Assembly: GCA_946531785.1 (NCBI GenBank)
Contig: CAMNAT010000145.1
Location: forward strand, 1-6,048
Length of the DNA stretch: 6,048 nucleotides
Origin: an uncultured Oscillospiraceae bacterium
Lineage (GTDB): Bacteria; Bacillota; Clostridia; UBA1381
Direction: 5' to 3'
A program made the position numbers and the translations under genes. Below the pieces are notes generated by a model that had not been told where the DNA came from, did no database searches, and worked only from the letters and a program-made list of their open reading frames with translations. This document shows, in pieces, positions 1-6,048 of this stretch; position 1 is the first letter of the stretch; each line of letters opens with the position of its first letter.

Positions 1-1
1 A

Positions 2-88
2 AATATGTTATGTGTCTATACTACAGGTTATCCCTATGGAACCTCCTACAGAGTGAGAGTTGCGCGGGCTGAGATAGAAAATGTATAG
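2..88 (+). CDS. C-terminal tail of an unidentified upstream protein (5' partial)
   Basis: The frame beginning at base 2 is open from the window edge to a TAG at 86-88, giving 28 residues. The tail contains GYPYGTSYRVRV followed by ARAEIENV. The alternating pattern (Y-R-V-R-V) looks like a beta strand and reads as a believable protein end. The other two forward frames close earlier (TGA at 52-54 and at 70-72) and look less protein-like. The stop lies 16 nt before the ATG of the SGNH hydrolase, the close spacing expected of operon neighbours. I do not recognise the family from so short a piece. By context it could be a glycan-degrading enzyme or another sugar-metabolism protein, but that is a guess. 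Chance openness over 28 codons is possible. Confidence 0.5.
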   Translation, partial: NMLCVYTTGYPYGTSYRVRVARAEIENV

Positions 89-92
89 AATA

Positions 93-98
93 GAGAGG
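93..98 (+). promoter_or_regulatory. Shine-Dalgarno site that decides the SGNH hydrolase start
   Basis: GAGAGG lies 6 nt before the ATG at 105. The in-frame ATG at 81 has only a weak purine run upstream and would add eight residues (MYRIERYK) that do not belong to the family's N-terminus. The site supports translation from 105. Confidence 0.7.
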
Positions 99-104
99 TA
101 TAAA

Positions 105-746
105 ATGGCAGTGAAGATCTTATTTCAAGGGGATTCGATCACAGATGCGGAGCGATCGCGTGATCAGGACTTTTTGGCAGGCTCGGGTTACCCGACTATA
201 GTTGCCGGGGAGCTTGGGCTGGAGCATCCGGGTAAATACGAGTTTGTAAACAGAGGTGTATCCGGAAACCGCAGTGTTGATCTGCTATCAAGAGTGCGGA
301 ACGATATTATCAATTTAAGACCCGATGTTATGAGTATTCTCATTGGAGTAAATGATGTATGGCATGAACTTGCAACCGGTAACGGAGTTTCTGCGAAATA
401 CTATGAGGTGTATTATAAGCTTATAATAGAGGAAGTGAAAAGTGCTCTCCCGGATATAAGGATAATGCTTTTGGAACCGTTTGTGCTTAAGGCATCAGCA
501 ACGGAAGAAAAGTGGGATATATTCAGAGGTGAGGTAGAAAAACGGGCAGCGGCGGCGCAGCGGGTAGCAAAGAGCTATGGACTGGAGTTCATCACTCTTC
601 AGAACAAGTTCGATGAGGCGGCAAAGCTCGCTGCACCGGATTACTGGTTGACCGATGGGGTTCACCCAACGCCAGCCGGTCATGCGCTGATCGCTCACGA
701 ATGGATAAAGAAATTTAAAAAACAAGAAGGGGGCAATTGTAAATGA
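105..746 (+). CDS. SGNH/GDSL-family hydrolase (probable carbohydrate or acyl esterase)
   Basis: A 213-residue single-domain SGNH hydrolase with a flavodoxin-like alpha/beta fold. All four signature blocks are visible: GDSIT with the nucleophile Ser11; NRGVSGN (49-55), whose Gly supplies an oxyanion-hole contact; GVNDVWH (81-87), with Asn83 as the second oxyanion residue; and DGVHPT (184-189), with Asp184 and His187 completing the triad. There is no signal peptide or membrane segment, so it should be cytoplasmic. Family members hydrolyse esters, often acetyl groups on sugars or glycans; the substrate cannot be read from the sequence. The start at 105 is chosen over the ATG at 81 because of the GAGAGG site and because MAVKILFQGDSIT is the normal beginning for this group. 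The stop overlaps the fucI start (ATGA, 743-746), which implies translational coupling. By context I infer a role in deacylating sugars that feed the isomerase pathway. The family call is firm; the substrate is unknown. Confidence 0.9.
   Translation: MAVKILFQGDSITDAERSRDQDFLAGSGYPTIVAGELGLEHPGKYEFVNRGVSGNRSVDLLSRVRNDIINLRPDVMSILIGVNDVWHELATGNGVSAKYYEVYYKLIIEEVKSALPDIRIMLLEPFVLKASATEEKWDIFRGEVEKRAAAAQRVAKSYGLEFITLQNKFDEAAKLAAPDYWLTDGVHPTPAGHALIAHEWIKKFKKQEGGNCK
725..733 (+). promoter_or_regulatory. Shine-Dalgarno site for fucI inside the SGNH hydrolase gene
   Basis: AGAAGGGGG ends 9 nt before the fucI ATG at 743. It is embedded in the last codons of the preceding gene, as expected for a coupled start at an ATGA overlap. 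It is one of the best ribosome binding sites in the window. Confidence 0.75.
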
Positions 747-2524
747 AACCAAAAATCGGAATACGCCCGACGATCGACGGACGCTGGGGCGGTGTAAGAG
801 AAAGTCTTGAGGAAAAGACAATGGCAATGGCGAAAGCCGCAAAGGAGGTTATCGAAGCTAATGTCCGCTATATGGACGGCACGCCCGCGGAGTGTGTTAT
901 ATCACCGTGTACAATAGGCGGCGGTGCCGAGGCGGCAAAATGCGCTGAGTATTTTGCAACTCAGAATGTATGTGCAAGCTTGGCGGTAACTCCATGCTGG
1001 TGCTACGGCTCTGAGACGATGGATCTTTCAAGCGATACCGTAAAGGCTGTATGGGGCTTTAACGGCACCGAAAGACCGGGTGCTGTTTATCTTGCGGCTG
1101 TAATGGCGGCATTTGCACAGCGCGGACTCCCGGCATTCTCAATGTATGGACATGATGTGCAGGATATAGACGATAACACGGTTCCCAAGGATGTTGCGGA
1201 AAAGATGATCCGCTGGGCAAAGGGCGCGATCGCTGTAGGACAGATGAAGGACAAGGCATATGTGAACCTTGGCGGTGTTGCAATGGGTATCGCAGGCTCA
1301 TATTGTGATATGTCGTTTATGCAGAAGTATCTGGGTATTCGTGCCGAGTTCGTTGACCTCACAGAGGTATTGAGAAGAATAACGCTTGAGATATATGATA
1401 AGGACGAATATGAAAAGGCGCTTAAATGGATAAAGGCAAACTGTCGTGAGGGCTTTGACAAGAATGCGGGCAAGAGCTTCCCGGATATAATCACAAGATC
1501 AAAGCATATCCCGGCTGATAAGGATTGGGAGTTCATAGCTAAGTTCTCTATTATAGTAAATGATATACTTTACGGAAACAAAAAGCTTGACGAGCTTGGC
1601 TGGCATGAGGAAGCACTGGGCAAGAACGCGATCGTAGGCGGCTTCCAGGGACAGAGAAACTGGACGGACTGGCTGCCGAATGCGGACTTTACCGAGGCTA
1701 TAATGGCAAGCTCCTTCAACTGGAACGGAAAGAAGATGCCGACACCATTTGCAACGGAAAACGATACGTTAAATGGTATTTCGATGCTTTTCGGAACGCT
1801 TGTGTCTAACAAGGCTCCGGCATTCCATGATGTTCGTACATACTGGTCTCCTGAGGCAGTAAAGCGTGTAACGGGCAAGGTGCTTACAGGCAGAGCGAAG
1901 GACGGAATTATTCATCTTATAAATTCAGGCGCGACTGCTCTTGACTGTACAGGCGCGGCAAAGGATGAGAACGGCAATGGAACCATCAAGGAATGGTATA
2001 ACATGACTGATGCCGATATAGAGGCTTGTCTTGCGGCAACAGACTGGTGCAGAGCGGATTATGAATACTTCCGCGGCGGCGGTTTCTCAAGTCATTTCAA
2101 GACACAGGCTGAAATGCCTATAACAATGCTCAGAGTAAACATAGTAGAGGGTATAGGACCTGTCATCCAGATAGCTGAGGGCTACACCTGTAAGCTGCCG
2201 GATGATATCCATGACAAGCTTGACAAGAGGACAGATCCGACATGGCCGACCACGTGGTTTGCACCGATACTTACAGGAAAGGGTGCGTTCCGTGATGTAT
2301 ACAGCGTGATGGCAAACTGGGGAGCAAATCACGGCGTAACTATCGGCGGACATATCGGAGCTGATCTTATAACACTATGCTCGATGCTCAGGATACCTGT
2401 AACAATGCATAATGTGCCTGAAGAGAAAGTTTACCGTCCGCATGCGTGGGCATCCTTCGGGACTGAGGACTCACAAGCGGCAGATTATGAAGCGTGTAGA
2501 AGGTACGGTCCGCTGTATGGATAA
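743..2524 (+). CDS. fucI: L-fucose isomerase (L-fucose/D-arabinose ketol-isomerase)
   Basis: This 593-residue protein matches the length and motif order of E. coli FucI (591 aa). FucI is a Mn2+-dependent cytoplasmic hexamer that converts L-fucose to L-fuculose and D-arabinose to D-ribulose. Recognisable blocks in order are KIGIRP near the N-terminus, VRESLEEKTM, TPCWCYGSET, WGFNGTERPGAVYLAA, YGHDVQD, GGFQGQRNWTD, ATENDTLNG, DVRTYWSPEA, HLINSGATALD, EYFRGGG, TWPTTWFAP, VMANWGANHG and the C-terminal YGPLYG. The metal and catalytic residues are all present: Glu339, Asp363 and His530, each offset by +2 from E. coli Glu337, Asp361 and His528. The gene is intact. It starts in an ATGA overlap with the SGNH hydrolase and its last 8 nt overlap the phosphohexomutase. 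Fuculokinase, fuculose-1-P aldolase and a fucose permease, its usual partners, are absent from the window. Codon choice looks more GC-rich than in the downstream genes, possibly reflecting high expression. Confidence 0.97.
   Translation: MKPKIGIRPTIDGRWGGVRESLEEKTMAMAKAAKEVIEANVRYMDGTPAECVISPCTIGGGAEAAKCAEYFATQNVCASLAVTPCWCYGSETMDLSSDTVKAVWGFNGTERPGAVYLAAVMAAFAQRGLPAFSMYGHDVQDIDDNTVPKDVAEKMIRWAKGAIAVGQMKDKAYVNLGGVAMGIAGSYCDMSFMQKYLGIRAEFVDLTEVLRRITLEIYDKDEYEKALKWIKANCREGFDKNAGKSFPDIITRSKHIPADKDWEFIAKFSIIVNDILYGNKKLDELGWHEEALGKNAIVGGFQGQRNWTDWLPNADFTEAIMASSFNWNGKKMPTPFATENDTLNGISMLFGTLVSNKAPAFHDVRTYWSPEAVKRVTGKVLTGRAKDGIIHLINSGATALDCTGAAKDENGNGTIKEWYNMTDADIEACLAATDWCRADYEYFRGGGFSSHFKTQAEMPITMLRVNIVEGIGPVIQIAEGYTCKLPDDIHDKLDKRTDPTWPTTWFAPILTGKGAFRDVYSVMANWGANHGVTIGGHIGADLITLCSMLRIPVTMHNVPEEKVYRPHAWASFGTEDSQAADYEACRRYGPLYG
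2498..2503 (+). promoter_or_regulatory. Candidate Shine-Dalgarno for the phosphohexomutase, with long spacing
   Basis: AGAAGG lies inside the 3' end of fucI, 13 nt before the ATG at 2517. That is longer than the usual 5-9 nt. It is the best purine motif near that start, and translation may rely partly on ribosomes finishing fucI. Confidence 0.45.
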
Positions 2525-4250
2525 TAATATTAAAGGCGGATATAGTTTCTGGCTTACGGATCCGTATTTCGATGAGGATACGAAGGCTGAGCTTGAAGCG
2601 ATAAAGGACAATGAAAAGGAGATAACAGAACGGTTCTATACCGACCTCAAATTCGGCACAGGTGGACTGCGCGGCATAATCGGAGCAGGAACGAACCGTA
2701 TGAATAAATATACTGTCAGAAAGGCTACGCAGGGACTTGCAAACATCATATTAAAGGAAAACGGCGCGGATAAAGGCGTTGCGATAGCGTTTGATTCGCG
2801 CCGGTTCTCACCGGAATTTGCCGATGAGGCGGCGCGCTGTCTTTGTGCTAATGGCATAAAGGTATTTAGATTTGATTCGTTGCGTCCTACGCCGGAGCTT
2901 TCGTTTGCACTTCGTGAGCTCGGATGTATTGCCGGTATAGTTATAACTGCGAGCCATAATCCGGCAGAGTATAACGGATATAAGGTGTACTGGGAGGATG
3001 GTGCTCAGATCACAGCGCCTAAGGATAGAGAAATTATAGCTGAGGTAAATGCAATAGAGTCGTATTCCAATGTTAAAACAATGGATGGTGATGCAGCAAA
3101 AGCAGCAGGCTTATATAACATCATCGGTGCTGAGATCGATGATAAATATATCTCAGTCTTGAAGAAGCTTGTGCTGCACCCCGAAGCATTAAAAAAGCAG
3201 GCTCCGTCGCTTAAGATCGTATATACACCGCTGCATGGAGCAGGAAATGTACCGGTACGGAGAATATTGCGCGAGCTGGGGTTTGAAAGCGTCTATACGG
3301 TACCGGAGCAGGAGCAGCCGGACGGAGGGTTTCCGACAGTGCCGTATCCTAATCCTGAGAATGCTCAGGCATTTACACTTGCATTAGAGCTTGCAAAGCG
3401 TGTCGATGCAGATCTGGTGCTTGCCACTGATCCCGATGCCGACAGATTAGGTGTTTATGCAAAGGACAGCAAAACGGGGGAGTATCTTCCTTTTACGGGG
3501 AATATGAGCGGTATTCTTTTGTGTGAATATGAGTTGTCTCAGCGAAAGGCAAAGGGTATTTTGCCTGCCAACGGCGCGGTGGTAACAACTATTGTTTCCG
3601 GAAAAATGGCGAGAGCCATAGCAAAGGAATATGATGTGGCACTTATAGAAACACTTACAGGCTTTAAATATATAGGTGAGCAGATAAAAATATTTGAGCA
3701 TGATGGTTTGCATGAGTTTCTGTTCGGGTATGAAGAGAGCTACGGCTGTCTTATAGGCACTCATGCTCGTGATAAGGATGCAATCGTTGCTGTTATGTGC
3801 TTGTGTGAGGCAGCGGCATACTATAAGGAGCATGGAATGACTCTTTGTGATAAGATGGACGAGCTGTTTGAAAAATATGGCTTTTACAGGGAAGAACTGC
3901 ATACGATAACATTTAAGGGGATCGAAGGCGAGCAGAGAATAAAGAGCATAATGCAGAGGGTGCGCAGTTATCCTCCACATAAAATAGGTGATCATGTGAT
4001 ATCTGCACTTTATGACTATGCGACTGACAGGAAAACGGATTGTGTTTCGGGAAGCATTGAGAGTACAGGACTTCCCAAATCCAATGTGCTTTATTTTGAA
4101 TTGGAAAATGATGCGTGGTTCTGCATGAGACCATCGGGAACAGAGCCGAAGCTAAAGCTTTATATGGGTGTCAGAGGCAAGACATCCGCTGAAGCTGCTG
4201 TTCTTATATCTGAATTAAAAAAGACTGTATCAAGTCTTTTGGATGAGTAA
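2517..4250 (+). CDS. pgcA: Alpha-phosphohexomutase, PgcA-type phosphoglucomutase/phosphomannomutase
   Basis: A 577-residue, four-domain alpha-D-phosphohexomutase that interconverts hexose-6-phosphate and hexose-1-phosphate through a phosphoserine. All four functional loops are visible: TASHNP with phosphoserine Ser146; DPDADR (305-310), the Mg2+ loop; GYEESYG (404-410), the sugar-specificity loop; and RPSGTEPK (538-545), the phosphate-binding loop. Length and motifs match Bacillus PgcA (about 580 aa). An upstream in-frame extension reaching back to 2412 is rejected. It would lie wholly within fucI in another frame, and starting at 2517 puts the conserved FGTGGLRG block (residues 46-53) about where PgcA has it. 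The start overlaps the fucI end by 8 nt, and the aldose epimerase follows after 3 nt. Glucose versus mannose preference cannot be settled from the loops. The neighbouring manA makes mannose-6-P an attractive substrate, but enzymes of this type commonly act on both. The gene is intact. Confidence 0.94.
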   Translation: MDNNIKGGYSFWLTDPYFDEDTKAELEAIKDNEKEITERFYTDLKFGTGGLRGIIGAGTNRMNKYTVRKATQGLANIILKENGADKGVAIAFDSRRFSPEFADEAARCLCANGIKVFRFDSLRPTPELSFALRELGCIAGIVITASHNPAEYNGYKVYWEDGAQITAPKDREIIAEVNAIESYSNVKTMDGDAAKAAGLYNIIGAEIDDKYISVLKKLVLHPEALKKQAPSLKIVYTPLHGAGNVPVRRILRELGFESVYTVPEQEQPDGGFPTVPYPNPENAQAFTLALELAKRVDADLVLATDPDADRLGVYAKDSKTGEYLPFTGNMSGILLCEYELSQRKAKGILPANGAVVTTIVSGKMARAIAKEYDVALIETLTGFKYIGEQIKIFEHDGLHEFLFGYEESYGCLIGTHARDKDAIVAVMCLCEAAAYYKEHGMTLCDKMDELFEKYGFYREELHTITFKGIEGEQRIKSIMQRVRSYPPHKIGDHVISALYDYATDRKTDCVSGSIESTGLPKSNVLYFELENDAWFCMRPSGTEPKLKLYMGVRGKTSAEAAVLISELKKTVSSLLDE

Positions 4251-4253
4251 AAA

Positions 4254-5105
4254 ATGGAAAAGAGAATAGTCTTGTCAAACGAGCATATGAGAGTTGAGAT
4301 ATCATCTCTCGGAGCTGAATTAAAAAGCATAAAAAAGGCCGGTATTGAGCTGCTTTGGCAGGGTGACACAAAATTTTGGGGGCGCTCCGCACCGATACTT
4401 TTCCCGATTTGCGGCAGTCTGCGCAGTGGTAGCTTCAGATATTCGGGAAAAGAGTATTATCTTAAACAGCATGGCTATGCTTCAGATTGTGAGTTTGAAG
4501 CAGAGAAAGATGGCTCCGCGAAAGCGGTATTCTGTCTCAGGTCAAATGATGCAAGTCTGAAGCACTATCCGTTTCGCTATGAGCTAAGGGTCAAATATGA
4601 GTTGGTAGGAACATCAATATATATTGAATACGAGATAAAGAATCTGTCCGATCATGATATGTTTTTTTCTATAGGTGCGCATGAGGGGTGGTATACCCCC
4701 GGAGGTATAGAGGATCACATAATAGAATTTGAAAAGGACGAGGAGCTTATACATACTGTACTTGATGGAGCTCTGATAACCACAGATACCATTAAGGTGG
4801 GCAAAGGCAGCATAAAGCTTGATTATGATTATTTTACTAAAGACGCACTTGTGTTTCTTAAGCTGCGTTCGAGGCGTGCAACACTTAGAAATATAAAGAC
4901 AGGAGCGTGCATTCGAGTGAATTTTAACGGATTTGATACTCTTTTGCTGTGGACTGTTCCAAAGGCGGAATTTATTTGTATTGAACCATGGTGCGGCATG
5001 CCGGATCATAACGATTTTCGGGGAGATATATCCGAAAAGGCGGGTATAATCAAGCTGAGTCCGCACAAGTCTTGTACGAGAACACATAGTATCGAGTTCA
5101 TATAA
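4254..5105 (+). CDS. Aldose 1-epimerase family protein, LacX-like (galactose-mutarotase superfamily)
   Basis: A 283-residue beta-sandwich sugar mutarotase of the LacX/YeaD-like branch, somewhat shorter than classical GalM. Landmarks are the N-terminal GAELKSIKK with LLWQGD; FWGRSAPILFPICGSLR (41-57); QHGYA with His73; SIGAHEGWYTPGG with His143; NFNGFDTLLLWT; and ICIEPWCGMPD with Glu244. By comparison with GalM, the two histidines and Glu244 are the likely catalytic and sugar-contact residues. The block usually written GRLK in LacX-type proteins reads GSLR here, and the more common GGHP reads GAHE, so the sugar preference may differ. There is no signal peptide, so it should act in the cytoplasm. 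It begins 3 nt after the mutase stop, with GGATGAG (4241-4247) as a modest ribosome site. In this operon it could mutarotate L-fucose, mannose or a sugar phosphate. The family call is secure; the substrate is inferred only from neighbours. Confidence 0.88.
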   Translation: MEKRIVLSNEHMRVEISSLGAELKSIKKAGIELLWQGDTKFWGRSAPILFPICGSLRSGSFRYSGKEYYLKQHGYASDCEFEAEKDGSAKAVFCLRSNDASLKHYPFRYELRVKYELVGTSIYIEYEIKNLSDHDMFFSIGAHEGWYTPGGIEDHIIEFEKDEELIHTVLDGALITTDTIKVGKGSIKLDYDYFTKDALVFLKLRSRRATLRNIKTGACIRVNFNGFDTLLLWTVPKAEFICIEPWCGMPDHNDFRGDISEKAGIIKLSPHKSCTRTHSIEFI

Positions 5106-5161
5106 GAAGGTTTGTGCAGGACAAAACAGATCAAGTGTATATGTTAAAGAATAAATGATAT
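5106..5161 (+). other. Epimerase-manA intergenic region with a possible 14-codon in-frame leader
   Basis: This 56-nt gap is the longest inside the cluster. It holds no stem-loop with a T-run and no convincing promoter. A strong purine motif, AGAAGG (5105-5110), sits just 3 nt before a GTG at 5114. That GTG opens a 14-codon frame (VQDKTDQVYMLKNK) ending at TGA 5156-5158. The frame is the same as manA, whose ATG comes one codon later. The near-start region of manA itself has only a weak AAAGAA (5146-5151). The leader could couple manA to upstream translation, or it may be chance. The 3-nt spacing is shorter than ideal for use of the GTG. Confidence 0.3.
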
Positions 5162-6048
5162 ATGAAAAATAATGAACCAATAAAATTGCTGCCAGCCTTT
5201 AAAGAATACATATGGGGTGGTTTTAAACTAAAAACGGAGTTTAATAAAAAGACCGACTTTACAGCAATAGCTGAAAGCTGGGAGTTGTCGGCTCACCCTG
5301 ATGGACAGTCTGTTGTATCAGGTGGAGCTTATGACGGCTGTACTTTGGATGAGTATATAACTAAAGCCGGAAAAAAAGTTCTCGGAATAAAGGCGCAGGA
5401 TATGGATAGCTTTCCGCTTCTGATAAAGTTTATCGATGCTAAAGATGCTTTGCCTGTGCAGGCGCACCCTGATGATGAATATGCTCTTTTGCATGAAGGC
5501 GGTTGTGGCAAGACTGAACTGTGGTATGTGCTTGACTGTGAGCCGGGAGCATATTTGTATTATGGTTTAAATAGAATCCTGTCCAAAGATGAGTTTAAAA
5601 AGTATATAAAGAATGACACCATTCTTGATGTGCTGAATAAAGTGTCTGTGCATAAAGGAGATGTATTCTTTATTCCTACAGGAACTATACATGCCATCGG
5701 AGCCGGAATTATGATATGTGAGATACAGCAGAACTCTAATACGACCTATCGTGTATATGACTATAACAGGAAAGGGAAAGATGGTAAGCCGCGTGAGCTG
5801 CATATCGAAAAAGCTCTTGATGTAGTTGATCTCACACAAGCACCGAAAATGAAACCCATACCGCAGAATGATGTCGCACTTCTTGCAGAGTGTAAATACT
5901 TTACTGTTTATCGCCTGAGAACAGAGATTAAAACGAGTGTTAAGATAGACAAAACAAGCTTTCATTCGCTGATAGTTATAGAAGGAAGTGGTATAATTCG
6001 TATGGGGAATACAGACACCTTCTTTTATAATGGTGACAGCATATTTAT
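5162..6048 (+). CDS. manA: Mannose-6-phosphate isomerase, class I (3' end cut by the window)
   Basis: The frame is open from ATG 5162 to the window edge: 295 full codons and no stop. It encodes a type I phosphomannose isomerase, the Zn2+ cupin enzyme that interconverts mannose-6-P and fructose-6-P in the cytoplasm. Visible motifs are PAFKEYIWGG near the N-terminus, AESWELSAHP, QAHPDDEYA with zinc ligands Gln100 and His102, GKTELWYVL with Glu119, PTGTIHAIG with His177, the substrate-site stretch QQNSNTTYRVYDY, and RELHIEKAL. The C-terminal cupin begins with VIEGSG. Short Bacillus-type ManA proteins are about 315 residues, so roughly 20-30 residues lie beyond the edge. An in-frame TGA at 5156-5158 fixes 5162 as the earliest ATG. 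The Shine-Dalgarno is weak. Context fits: its product or substrate is shared with the phosphohexomutase two genes upstream. Confidence 0.95.
   Translation, partial: MKNNEPIKLLPAFKEYIWGGFKLKTEFNKKTDFTAIAESWELSAHPDGQSVVSGGAYDGCTLDEYITKAGKKVLGIKAQDMDSFPLLIKFIDAKDALPVQAHPDDEYALLHEGGCGKTELWYVLDCEPGAYLYYGLNRILSKDEFKKYIKNDTILDVLNKVSVHKGDVFFIPTGTIHAIGAGIMICEIQQNSNTTYRVYDYNRKGKDGKPRELHIEKALDVVDLTQAPKMKPIPQNDVALLAECKYFTVYRLRTEIKTSVKIDKTSFHSLIVIEGSGIIRMGNTDTFFYNGDSIF

Noticed and set aside
152..1233. Two copies of the palindrome GCGATCGC (152-159 and 1226-1233)
   Set aside because: Only two copies, both within coding sequence and far apart. They are explained by ordinary codons (for example Ala-Ile-Ala) and do not suggest a repeat family.
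1087..1536. A 149-codon minus-strand open frame within fucI
   Set aside because: It lies wholly inside a full-length, motif-complete fucI and encodes low-information, Ser/Ile-rich sequence typical of an antisense shadow.
2412..2516. N-terminal extension of the phosphohexomutase by 35 residues
   Set aside because: The added part is fucI coding sequence read in another frame and is rich in Arg and Lys. Starting at 2517 gives the expected distance to the conserved FGTGGLRG block.
4685..4699. A small inverted repeat GGGGT / ACCCC with a 5-nt loop
   Set aside because: It lies inside the epimerase coding region and encodes the conserved Gly-Trp-Tyr-Thr-Pro stretch. It has no T-run after it, so it is not a terminator.
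5112..5143. Possible promoter in the gap before manA (TTGTGC followed by a TATATG-like box)
   Set aside because: The TATATG box is spaced about 20 nt from the TTGTGC, longer than normal, and both boxes are poor matches. There is no terminator before it, so read-through from upstream is the simpler explanation.
5156..5158. TGA before manA as a recoded (read-through) codon joining the leader to ManA
   Set aside because: The ManA N-terminus is already complete from 5162 when compared with Bacillus-type enzymes, so read-through is not needed.
4614..5180. A 188-codon open frame on the minus strand across the epimerase and the start of manA
   Set aside because: It is antisense to two well-supported genes, has no family-like motifs and has no clear ribosome site. 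It is a shadow of the coding strand.

Overview
The window is a gene-dense, single-strand (+) stretch of sugar-metabolism genes, most likely from an anaerobic, Clostridia-like Bacillota (Firmicutes). The points for this are the purine-rich Shine-Dalgarno sites, the moderate base composition with frequent ATA isoleucine codons, and the resemblance of the proteins to Bacillus/Clostridia versions: a short class I ManA, a PgcA-type phosphohexomutase and a LacX-type epimerase. No taxonomic marker is present, so the assignment is an inference.

Layout: (a) 2-88, a probable C-terminal tail of an upstream gene of unknown identity. (b) 105-746, an SGNH/GDSL hydrolase. (c) 743-2524, L-fucose isomerase (fucI), overlapping the hydrolase by an ATGA. 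(d) 2517-4250, an alpha-phosphohexomutase of the PgcA type, overlapping fucI by 8 nt. (e) 4254-5105, a LacX-like aldose 1-epimerase, 3 nt after the mutase stop. (f) 5162 to the window edge, a class I mannose-6-phosphate isomerase (manA), cut off by the window about 20-30 residues before its expected end. No gap inside the cluster exceeds 60 nt. I see no terminator, tRNA, rRNA, CRISPR array, transposon or convincing internal promoter. The tight spacing argues for one polycistronic transcript starting upstream of the window.

How the genes could work together (inference): the SGNH hydrolase could remove acyl groups from glycans or sugars. The epimerase could interconvert sugar anomers for downstream enzymes. 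FucI would convert L-fucose to L-fuculose, or D-arabinose to D-ribulose. ManA and the phosphohexomutase would link mannose-6-P, fructose-6-P and the hexose-1-phosphates. That suggests a module for using fucose- and mannose-containing glycans. The rest of the L-fucose pathway (kinase, aldolase, permease) is not in the window, so the route is incomplete here.

All five main genes belong to known families. I found no evidence of a new system. The items most worth checking are the unusual gene combination, the odd manA start region and the unidentified upstream tail.
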